In this document: one piece after another, positions 12,111-23,200 of the stretch
Layout of the letters: every line of letters begins with the position of its first letter
How positions within the stretch are numbered: the stretch's first letter is position 1
Source of the DNA: Liolophura sinensis
Taxonomy: Eukaryota > Mollusca > Polyplacophora > Chitonida > Chitonidae
Direction of reading: 5' to 3'
Assembly: GCF_032854445.1 (NCBI RefSeq)
Contig: NC_088295.1
Span: forward strand, 2,298,501-2,362,500
Length of the DNA stretch: 64,000 nucleotides
Program-made: the position numbers and the translations under genes
Notes under the pieces: generated by a model
The model's input: the letters and a program-made list of their open reading frames with translations, nothing else
Databases searched by the model: none
What the model was told of the DNA's origin: nothing

Positions 12111-12221
12111 GCATCAAATATGTCTCCATGGCCTTAAGTTTGCAGACACTTATGTTTCTTACGTTTTCGTCTGTTGATTTATTGCAAGCACAACATTGCT
12201 CAGAGATGCTCTAAACGGCCT

Positions 12222-12262
12222 GCTAATGTGATATTTAAGTATTATACTTAAGTATCACATTA
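12222..12262. repeat. Short palindrome
   Basis: gtgatatttaagtat followed at once by the near-complement atacttaagtatcac. It lies between two SINE fragments; no function assigned. Confidence 0.6.
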
Positions 12263-12307
12263 AAATATATAGCAAATATAACACAACACTAAAACAATGT
12301 TGTGTAT

Positions 12308-12415
12308 GTGGGAAGGTCTGGCAGCAACCTTCCTCCCACCATAATGCCTACCCTTGTATAAGTGAAATATTTTTGAGTATGGCATAAAACGCCAATCAAA
12401 TAAATAAATAAATGA
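12308..12415 (+). mobile_element. SINE 3' fragment, AATA-tail family
   Basis: It contains ggaaggtctggcagcaacc, the ccaccataatgc core, tataagtgaaatattttt and a tail of caatcaaataaataaataaa. The central part is deleted relative to the copy at 27733. It faces the inverted fragment at 11955-12110. Confidence 0.8.
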
Positions 12416-12989
12416 AACAGTTGGTGTGTCATGTACTCTATCAGCTTTGAAGCTTTAACAAGTTTAGCTTATATGCTCTGTCTTTAATAAATCACCAAAA
12501 GAAGTATTTCTTTATTCATTTGGTTATTGTTTAAAGCTACACTGAAGAATTTTTCCCGTATATGATGACGATCAGTTTTATGGGTGGAGGAAACCTGGTA
12601 TTTGATGAAGTCCGGAGACAATGTAGTGTTTAATCTTTTGGCGTTTGACTTATTTTAGGGCTATTGAGATGTACTTCGAGTCTGAAATGGGCTGAACAAC
12701 ACACTGTCACCTACATCCAGTTGCGATATAAACAGAAGAAAACCCAGCGATACCGAGCTCCCCATGAGTCCAAAAAGGAATCAAACCAGGCCTGGGTATC
12801 TAGGAAACAGTCCATACAGTAGGTATCCTGTAGGATAAAATCTGATGTACAACATACTCATTCCAGATTTATCTTTCCTTGTAATGGCTCAGACAGATGC
12901 GATGTTTTGGAGATTCCCATGTGGTGGATAGTGGAGGTCACTTGAGTGTTAACAGTAAAGCATACACACACTATGCTCTCTCTGTGGCT

Positions 12990-13835
12990 CTCTCTCACAC
13001 TGACAGTCAGCTCCACCCATCACACCAACAGGCATCTCCACCCATCACACTGACAGTTAGCTCCACCCATCACACCGACAGTCAGCTCCACCCATCACAC
13101 CAACAGTCATCTCCACCCATCACACTGACAGTTAGCTCCACCCATCACACCGACAATGAGCTCCACCCATCACACCGACAGTCATCTCCACCCATCTCAC
13201 CGACAGTTAGCTCCACCCATCACACTGACAGTTAGCTCCACCCAGCACACTGACAGTTAGCTCCACCCATCACACCAACAGTCATCTCCACCCATCACAC
13301 CGACAATGAGCTCCACCCATCACACCGACAGTCAGCTCCACCCATCACACCGACAGTCAGCTCCACCCATCAGAGCAACAGTCAGCTCCACCCTTCACAC
13401 CAATAGTCAGCTCCACCCATCACACCGACAGTCAGCTCCACCCAACACAGCGACAGTGGGCTCCACCCATCACACCAACAGTCGGCTCCTCTCAGTGCGC
13501 TGACGGTCGGCTCCATTTATTGCACCCTAGGTCAGCTCCACCCATCACACCAACAATGGGCTGCACTCATCATGCCCATGGTCGGCTCAACCCATTGCGC
13601 CCACGGTCGTCTCCACCCATCGCGCCCAATGTCGGCTCCAACTATCGCGCCCAATGTCAGCTCCACCCATCACACCAACAGAGGACTCCATTTATTGCCC
13701 CCTGGGTCTGCTCCACCCATCACGTCCATGGTCGGCTCCACCCATTGCGCCCATGGCCGGCTCCACCTATCGCGCCCATGGCCGGCTCCACCCATCACGC
13801 CGATGGTCAGCTCCACCCATTGCGCCGATGGTCAA
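12990..13835. repeat. Minisatellite, about 25-bp unit, about 33 copies
   Basis: The unit contains cagctccacccatcacac. The left two thirds have acaccgacagt between units. From about 13490 the units shift to a CpG-rich form with gcgcccatggtcggctcc. With a period not divisible by three, the array produces short His/Ser/Pro-rich ORFs in all frames, which are not genes. It lies in the intron upstream of MRPL1 exon 13987. Confidence 0.93.
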
Positions 13836-13986
13836 TGTACATGTATGAGTGAAGTATTTTTGAGCATGGCATTAATGTGAACATTATAATTATATGTAAT
13901 AACCTAATATCAAACTTTCTGTTGCATGGTGAGAGAAGAGATTCCTTTATTCAGCAAAATAGTCATAATATTTTTTTTTTCTGTAG

Positions 13987-14203
13987 AAGTAAACCCAAGG
14001 ACACCAGGGGTACAGACAGTCCAGCATGGAGGACTAAAACCCCTACAGATGATGTATGGATTCGCCTGTATTATCCTAAACCCAAGCTCACGCTAGAAGA
14101 TGCCATTATCCGACATAGGGAGTATGCTGTACCAGAGATTTTGGACAGTGAGGATAGTCTGATCTATACAGACATGATGTTAGACATGACTACTACCAAG
14201 AAG
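13987..14203 (+). CDS. MRPL1: MRPL1 exon with RLYYP motif
   Basis: Acceptor ttttctgtag at 13977-13986, donor aag/gtaaga at 14204. One leading base plus 72 codons, ending in phase 0. It encodes SKPKDTRGTDSPAWRTKTP, then DDVWIRLYYPKPKLTLEDAI and ends in MMLDMTTTKK, matching the start of the mature uL1m domain. Confidence 0.92.
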
Positions 14204-17200
14204 GTAAGATCTGCTGTCTACAGTGACCAGGAAGATAAGATCTGCTGTCTCAGTGATCAGGAAGGTTTGATACTCAGGTTTGATACAAAGTTAGGTCATG
14301 TTTAAAGACTTGAAAGGTGGCAACTACATGTAGGTGAACCAGGTGTGATAAACCTGGTGTCAGTGTTCACTGGGACTTCATGACTGGTGTCTTTGGCATG
14401 ACATTCCACTTGAACATCACAATAAATATACCCACACAAGGATGGCATAGAATGATACAGCTTATTATTCGCATGCATAATGTTTCTATTCTTGAGTAGT
14501 CCATCAAGTACAGTATTAGTATAATACTAAGTTGACATCCTTCCATTGTGTTTGGTTTAGTGTGTGTTAAGATGTATGCTTGGTGCTTAACATCATGTTG
14601 CTCTCCATTCTGTGGACAGTGGAATCAAAGCTCAGCTGAAATACAGCTCTTCAGTCAAATTCACACCACCAGATTAGACATGTGATAATTGCTCAAAGTT
14701 CATAAGTTACCTGGTCATAATGAGGTGTTACTGATGTTTCTACATATTATTGTATTGAAGCTGAACTTGGAAAAAAAACTTCTTCAGAAATGCAGATCTG
14801 TGCCACTTGTTTTCACTGATTGATTGTCAGTATGCAGTTATGAACGGCGTGTTATGTTTGTAGGAGCTATGCCCCTTGAATTTCAAATCATTCTCCAACA
14901 ATAAACTAGTGAGAATGGGACATGATGGAACTTTGTTTCAGAAATGTTTAAGTTTTAATTAGTGCAGCTTTATGTTTTTGTTTTTTTTTTTTTGCCTCCT
15001 CTTGAAAAATTGTTCTCTGCCATTTATTGAACTCCAGGTTTCAATATACATAGATCAAATAATTAGAAACTGATCAAAGAATAGTGCAGTGTTAACGGTT
15101 TTGTCTGCATGATCCAGCGGAAATTGTCAGATGATTTATGAGTGATCAAATACGGAATCTGTTACAGACAAAGTTACAGATGATTTATATGTGATCAACT
15201 ACGGAATCTGTTACAGACAAAGTTACAGATGATTTATATGTGATCAAATACGGAATCTGTTACAGACAAAGTTACAGATGATTTATATGTGATCAAATAC
15301 GGAATCTGTTACAGACAAAGTTACAGATGATTTATATGTGATCAACTACGGAATCTGTTACAGACAAAGTTCATGAGTCAGTTGAGAGGTACAGCCCATG
15401 TTCCACACCAGTTTGAAGACCAGCAAGAAAAAAGGTGCATTGTATTTTGTGAGGTAAGATGAAATTTGAAATAATAAGTCTAAGCTTAAAAATTAACATA
15501 TTATTGTAGCTGTGAATGTGTGGGTTCCATTTACTCTGTAAGACAACAGTAATTTTACTTCATGTTAGATACAAGGGAAGGAGCCTGAGGAAATCCGTAT
15601 GAATGCGTTTTAACACCAGAGCAGTAATTTTCCTGTATGTTACAATACAGCAAAAGACTGAATCAGTAAAGAATATCATGGTTGATTTCTGTGTCCATGT
15701 AATTTTCTTCCTTGTTAAGTAAAAGTCTCTGGAGAAAATCTGTACATAGCTTTCACAGTCTGTCACACACTCTTTGTCTCGCGTTATCATCGGCTCATTC
15801 TCACTAGAGCATTTCTCACCCTTTTTTAATATTCTGTGTTATTTCAGAAATCTGAAGAACAACAGAAAGCATTAGAAATGGGAGCTATAGCAGCTGGTGG
15901 AACAGAATTAATACAATCGGTAACTCTGTGACTCTGACCTTCACTTAGATTTGCAGAAGCATCATTATATGTAAAAGTAGGCTGTGTGAAAGGTTAAAAG
16001 TCTTGTGCATGCTATAACTCAAGCGGGATAAATTCCAGCTGAGTGAGGCGCTCAAGGGAGATAACTAGGAAGGTAAAGCTGTATCAACTCTTCTGAATTT
16101 GTCATGTCAGGCAAAAGAGCGGAGAAGCACTATTTCATTAACCATGTTTTCATTGTGCAATTTGTTGAACCCTACAAATTGTATGAAAATATTGTTTGTC
16201 CGGTCTAGTCGAAATTTGATGTGTTGACAAATAGCATTGTGTGAATACAGCTTACTGACTGTTTAAATGCCCTTGTAAGTATAAAAGTTGTTTTGTAATG
16301 TGAGCCATGTGTTTGAAAAAAAAATGATCAATTTATTACAAGCATTAAAATTTTGTCATATCTAGAGTTGGCATGGTTGGAGTTCTACACACGCTCATGG
16401 AGTTAGAGCTAGAAGAAACATCTGTCTTTTCTTTGTTTCAAAATACATGTGCTTTCCTGTGAATTTTAGTTGTAAAACAATTATAGGAATGACAGTAGAT
16501 CTTTGTCATGTGGGGTGTCTCTTAGTTTTAGACAGTATGTACATGCAGGTGATGGACCTGTGTATTTAAGGCTGTTTTCCGTTGATTGTTTCAGGTGCAA
16601 CAAGGGGACATAACCCTGGAGGACTTTGAGTTTGTCTTGTGTACACCAGATCTGCTAACTCACCTCATCCCTATCCGTGCTCTACTCAAGGACAGATTCC
16701 CTGTTATTCAGAAGGGTATGTGTACTGCCTTTTGTCTCACATTGATGGGGTTAGCTTTGTCAAGGGAAGGTTATGTGTTACTCCGCGGGTTAGAATTGAT
16801 AGTGTTCAGCTGTACTTCCAAGGACCAAGGACTTGATAACGTCAGAAAACCAGGAGGCGTCTTCATGTAAAACTGCCTGCGTGCTACTGTTTTTATTGTG
16901 AGGTGTTTATAGACGAGTAGTTGACACCTGGCTTTCATTCTCATAGTTCAGCCCTGGCCTTGGACAGAGAATTTGTGGATTCCCCCACTGTCAGCGTTTT
17001 GGGGGCCTTGGACAGTGAGTTTGTGGATTCCCCCACTGTCAGCGTTCTGGGGGCCTTGGACAGGGAATTTGTGGATTCCCGCACTGTCAGTGTTTTGGGG
17101 CCCTTGGACAGGGAATTTGTGGATTCCCCCTACTCTCAGTGTTTTGGGGGCCTTGGACAGGGAATTTGTGGATTCCCCCACTGTCAGTGTTTTGGGGGCC

Positions 17201-20200
17201 TTGGACAGGGAATTTGTGGATTCCCCCACTGTCAGCGTTTTGGGGGCCTTGGACAGGAAATTTGTGGGTTCCCCTCACTGTCAGCATTTTGGGGGCTTTG
17301 GACAGGGAATTTGTGGATTCCCCCACTGTCAGCATTTTGGGGGCCTTGGACAGGGAATTTGTGGATTCCCTCACTGTCAGCGTTTTGGGGGCCTTGGACA
17401 GGGAATTTGTGGATTCCCCCACTGTGAGTGTTTTGAGGGCCTTGGACAGGGAATTTGTGGGTTCCCCTCACTGTCAGCGTTTTGGGGGCCTTGGACAGGG
17501 AATTTGTGGATTCCCCCACTTTCAGCATTTTTGGGGCCTTGGACAGGGAATGCGTTTTGGGGGCCTTGGACAGGGAATGTGTTTTGGGGGCCTTGGACAG
17601 GGAATGCGTTTTAGGGGCCTTGGACAGGGAATTTGTGGATTCCCCCACTGTCAGCATTTTGGGGGCCTAGGACAGGGAATTTGTGGATTCCCCCACTGTC
17701 AGTGTTTTGGGGGCCTTGGACAGGGAATTTGTGGATTCCCTCTTTGTCATTGTTTTGGGGGCCTTGGACAGGGAATTTGTGGATTCCCGCACTGTCAGCG
17801 TTTTGGGGGCCTTGGACAGGAAATTAGTTGATTCACCCACTGTCAGCGTTTTGCGGGCCTTGGACAGGGAATTTGTGGATTTCCCCCACTGTCAGCGTTT
17901 TGGGGGCCTTGAACAGGGAATTTGTGGATTCCCCCACTGTCAGTGTTTTGGGAGCCTTGGACAGGGAATTTATGGATTCCCCCACTGTCAGCATTTTGGG
18001 GGCCTTGGACAGGGAATTTGTGGATTCCCCCACTGTCAGCGTTTTGGGGGCCTTGGACAGGGAATTTGTGGATTCCCCCACTGTCAGCATTTTGGGGGCC
18101 TTGGACAGGGAATTTGTGGATTCCCCCACTGTCAGCGTTTTGGGGGCCTTGGACAGGGAATTTGTGGATTCCCCCACTGTCAGCATTTTGGGGGCCTTGG
18201 ACAGGGAATTTGTGGATTCCCCCACTGTCAGCGTTTTGGGGGCCTTGGACAGGGAATTTGTGGATTCCCCCACTGTCAGCGTTTTGGGGGCCTTGGACAG
18301 GGAATTTGTGGATTCCCTCACTGTCAGCATTTTGGGGGCCTTGGACAGGGAATTTGTGGATTCCCCCACTGTCAGCGTTTTGGGGGCCTTGGACAGGGAA
18401 TTTGTGGATTCCCCCACTGTCAGTATTTTGGGGGCCTTGGACAGGGAATTTGTGGATTTCTTCATTGTCAGCGTTTTGGGGGCCTTGGACAGGGAATTTG
18501 TGGATTCCCCCACTGTCAGCGTTTTGGGGGCTTTGGACAGGGAAATTGTGGATTCCCCCACTGTGAGTGTTTTGAGGGCCTTAGACAGGGAATTTGTGGA
18601 TTCCCCCACTGTCAGTGTTTTGGGGGCCTTGGACAGGGAATTTGTGGATTCCCCCACTGTCAGTGTTTTGGGGGCTTTGGACAGGGAAATTGTGGATTCC
18701 CCCACTGTCAGCGTTTTGGGGGCTTTGGACAGGGAAATTGTGGATTCCCCCACTGTGAGTGTTTTGAGGGCCTTAGACAGGGAATTTGTGGATTCCCCCA
18801 CTGTCAGTGTTTTGGGGGCCTTGGACAGGGAATTTGTGGATTCCCCCACTGTCAGTGTTTTGGGGGCCTTGGACAGGGAATTTGTGGATTTCCCCACTGT
18901 CAGCGTTTTGGGGGCCTTGGACAGGGAATTTGTGGATTCCCCCACTGTCAGTATTTTGGGGGCCTTGGACAGGGAATTTGTGGATTTCTTCATTGTCAGT
19001 GTTTTGGGGGCCTTGGACAGGGAATTTGTGGATTCCCCCACTGTCAGCGTTTTGGGGGCTTTGGACAGGGAAATTGTGGATTCCCCCACTGTCAGTGTTT
19101 TGAGGGCCTTAGACAGGGAATTTGTGGATTCCCCCACTGTCAGTGTTTTGGGGGCCTTGGACAGGAAATTTGTGGATTCCCCCACTTTCAGCGTTCTGGG
19201 GGCCTTGGACAGGGAATTTGTGGATTCCCCCACTGTCAGTGTTCTGGGGGCCTTGGACAGGGAATTTGTGGATTCCCCCACTGTCAGCGTTCTTGGGGCC
19301 TTGATGAAACCTTGAAAACAGCCCGTCATTGTGCAACGGAAAGTGTATGGTGTTAGAACAATCAAATAAATAAATGGGGACTAATTTTACTGTCTGTTTA
19401 CAAGACGTGACAGTGATTGCTTGAAAATGAGAAGAATAGTTGCATAATTTTTTCTTTACAACCTCAGTAGAAAAGAACCTACTCCCAGTGAGAAGCTATG
19501 TACATTCCCTGATGTCTACAGTCTGCTTATTCTGTCATGCCTGCAGGCAAAAAGTGTGCTGATGAACTCAGGCAAAGTTGAGTCGTTTGAAAAATTGTTC
19601 TGAAGTTAAGAGAAAGCCTTGATCCCGATATTGAAAAATTGTGCTCCTTACAGAAATTAGCCTCCCATGGTGGCAGTCCACTGGCACCCATCTCAGTTTT
19701 TCCTGCATGAACATTTGAGTGGTTTACTCTGTGTGAACAAGAATCTGTTGCCCCAGTAGGGAATGATGTTCCTACCAGAGACAATTCTACCAGACTCTCG
19801 TAGGAATCAACAGTGAACCCAAAATTTGAGGTTTCATATTTTATGTTTACAGGCAACTTGTCGCCCAATGTTGAAGAGATGATGTTACTGTTTGCCAGAG
19901 GTGTGTCTTACAAATCACAGAGGATTTCTGAGGCAGTTGCACAGGTCCAGATTCCTTTTGGCCAGGTATGTAAACCTCAGAAACATCAGGTCCAGATTCC
20001 TTTTGGCCAGGTATGTAAACCTCAGAAACATCAGGTCCAGATTCCTTTTGGTCAGGTATATAAACCTCAGAAACATCAGGTCCAGATTCCTTTTGGTCAG
20101 GTATATAAACCTCAGAAACATCAGGTCCAGATTCCTTTTGGTCAGGTATGTAAACCTCAGAAACATCAGGTCCAGATTCCTTTTGGTCAGGAATGTAAAC

Positions 20201-23200
20201 CTCAGAAACGTTAGGTCCAGATTCCTTTTGGTCAGGTATATAAACCTCAGAAACGTCAGGTCCAGATTTCTTTTGGTCAGGTATGTAAACCTCAGAAACG
20301 TCAGGTCCAGATTCCTTTTGGTCAGGTATGTGAACCTCAGAAACGTCAGGTCCAGATTTCTTTTGGTCAGGTATATAAACCTCAGAAACGTCAGGTCCAG
20401 ATTTCTTTTGGTCAGGTATATAAACCTCAGAAACGTCAGGTCCAGATTTCTTTTGATCAGGTATGTAAACCTCAGAAACATCAGGTCCAGATTTCTTTTG
20501 GTCAGGTATATAAACCTCAGAAACATCAGGTCCAGATTCCTTTTGGTCAGTTATGTGAACCTCAGAAACATCAGGTCCAGATTTCTTTTGGTCAGGTATG
20601 TGAACTGTGGAAATGACAGGTCCAGATTCCGTTTGGTCAGTTATGTGAACCTCAGAAATGTCAGGTCCAGATTCCTTTTGATCAGGTATGTAAACCTCAG
20701 AAACGTCAGGTCCAGATTCCTTTTGGTCAGGTATATAAACCTCAGAAACATCAGGTCCAGATTCCTTTTGGTCAGGTATATAAACCTCAGAAACATCAGG
20801 TCCAGATTTCTTTTGATCAGGTATGTAAACCTCAGAAACATCAGGTCCAGATTTCTTTTGATCAGGTATGTAAACCTCAGAAACATCAGGTCCAGATTCC
20901 TTTTGGTCAGTTATGTGAACCTCAGAAACGTCAGGTCCAGATTCCTTTTGATCAGGTATGTAAACCTCAGAAACATCAGGTCCAGATTCCTTTTGGTCAG
21001 GTATATAAACCTCAGAAACATCAGGTCCAGATTCCTTTTGGTCAGGTATGTGAACTGTGGAAATGACAGGTCCAGATTCCTTTTGGTCAGTTATGTGAAC
21101 CTCAGAAACGTCAGGTCCAGATTCCTTTTGGTCAGGTATATAAACCTCAGAAACGTCAGGTCCAGATTCCTTTTGGTCAGGTATATAAACCTCAGAAACA
21201 TCAGGTCCAGATTCCTTTTGGTCAGGTATGTAAACCTCAGAAACATCAGGTCCAGATTCCTTTTGGCCAGGTATGTAAACCTCAGAAACATCAGGTCCAG
21301 ATTCCTTTTGGTCAGGTATATAAACCTCAGAAACATCAGGTCCAGATTCCTTTTGGTCAGGTATGTAAACCTCAGAAACATCAGGTCCAGATTCCTTTTG
21401 GTCAGTTATGTGAACCTCAGAAACATCAGGTCCAGATTTCTTTTGGTCATGTATGTGAACTGTGGAAATGTCAGGTCCAGATTCCTTTTGGTCAGTGGTG
21501 TGAAAAAGGAGGAGTTAAACTGTTGGGAATTTTGTGATTTCTCCTTGAATGAATGTGGTGTTACAGGATTAATAAAATACTGTATAGCTCAGCATCCCTT
21601 GTGGAAGGGGCCAAATATCTGTTTGGGGTTTATCTGCAGTCTGTCGGTCTGTCTGTGTCACATTTTGTTTCAGGAATTACTCCCTTACACCAAGGCATCT
21701 GATCACATTTTATGAGATATATGATTCAGACCTGGTTTCCAAGTACACCATTGTTTCAAATTTAAGATCCATATAGGCCTTTGTTAAGGGGCTGAGCTGG
21801 TGTATAGTCTCTTCATCTATTTGTTGGTCGAGTGACCCCGATCTGACATCGGTTTTAAAAAACGAAAAGTTCTGATGGAAAATTTGCATGAAATGGCATT
21901 GTAATTACAAGATAGTGAAGCTGAGGACCAAAAATAACAGTGTCCAGCTTTATGTTTTCTTCATTTTTGTATTATAAGCTTAAACACTGAACATTTACAG
22001 TCACCATTTAACAGCCAGGTTTGATGAATCCTCTCTTGCAGTTGAACATGCCATTAGAACAGCTTGTTGAAAATTTCCAGGAGGTTGTCACATCTGTGTC
22101 ATCCAATAGGCCTGCAAAGCTAGGTAAGTATTCATCTTCTTTCTGGTACAAATGCACATCTTAACTCAGCAAAAAGTCCCACCTTTCTGACATCACTGGG
22201 AGACAGTTGTAACTTTAGTCTTTAGTCCAGACTAAAGTGTTATATACTTTGTATTATGTTGAGACTGGTATTAAGATTTAAGCCTGGCTTAACCTTATTG
22301 TACTTTTGAACAATTGGTCCCAGTCTGATACTGTCAATATTACATGGTATTAAGTCTAACAGCAATTTCTAAAAGCCTGTAGACTTTGTTGCCCAATAAG
22401 GCAGTTTAAGTCTTTGATCACTACAGGTAAAACAGAAAGTTGCACTGTAGGCCTACCATGAGAACAGGCAACTTTAGCTGATATTAACTTACTGATTACC
22501 TGTCACGCTGTGGTTCAGAGGCACAAATAATGACACATCTTTCCATGTTAAGTTCACAAACGTTCATCTACTCAAAATAACTTTTGCCAAATAAACACTC
22601 ATGTTATAGTAAATGTAACAAAAAATTTTTGCATAACAATTTTGACATGTCACATGGTACAGCAAGATTTTTTTAACCTTCAGCAACTGTAACTAGAAAC
22701 TCACGGATTCCAGACAGGCCTTGCCATTAAAGTTTGATCACTTCTGTCCTCCACACACATAACTGGGCTGTCTTTGGAGAGTTATGCAATTTTTAACATG
22801 GCCATCTGTTATACAATGCAGGTGAGCAATTGGCTTGCCTTAGCAGACTTTGCTGCTTCTCCTGACCAAACTTCCCTGACCGAAGCTTTCACTGGTAGTT
22901 TTACTCAAAAGCAAAGGAATACTGGGGCTTTCTTCTATATATTGCTCAGAAGAAACAGTCCTCAGAATTCTGGTAGTGTTTTGCCTTTCTGGTACATAAT
23001 TAGCTATAATGGCTTGGCTCTCCTGATGACATGTAGGTATCCTTCAAAAGGATATATTCTTGATTCCTCGTAGGAATCATTTGAGTACCTTGAAAAGATT
23101 TTGGTATATTAGTTGGGAGATGTTTCTCAAAGGTGTCTCACACTGATGGCATATACTGCAGTGACAGCTGTGTAATGTTACAATTTTACACAGTTTGCGC

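Noticed and set aside
12897-13880. His/Ser/Pro-rich ORFs
   Set aside because: The 25-bp array read in shifting frames.
16921-19365. ORFs of up to 557 codons on both strands
   Set aside because: All read the 48-bp minisatellite. Several overlapping frames are open at once, and the region is an MRPL1 intron between exons with matching phases.
19892-21715. 607-codon plus-strand ORF of RSRFLLVRYVNLRNI-type repeats
   Set aside because: Out of frame with the MRPL1 exon. It arises from the 45-bp period.
22774-23073. 99-codon plus-strand ORF in an MRPL1 intron
   Set aside because: No splice sites in phase with MRPL1 and no recognisable domain.
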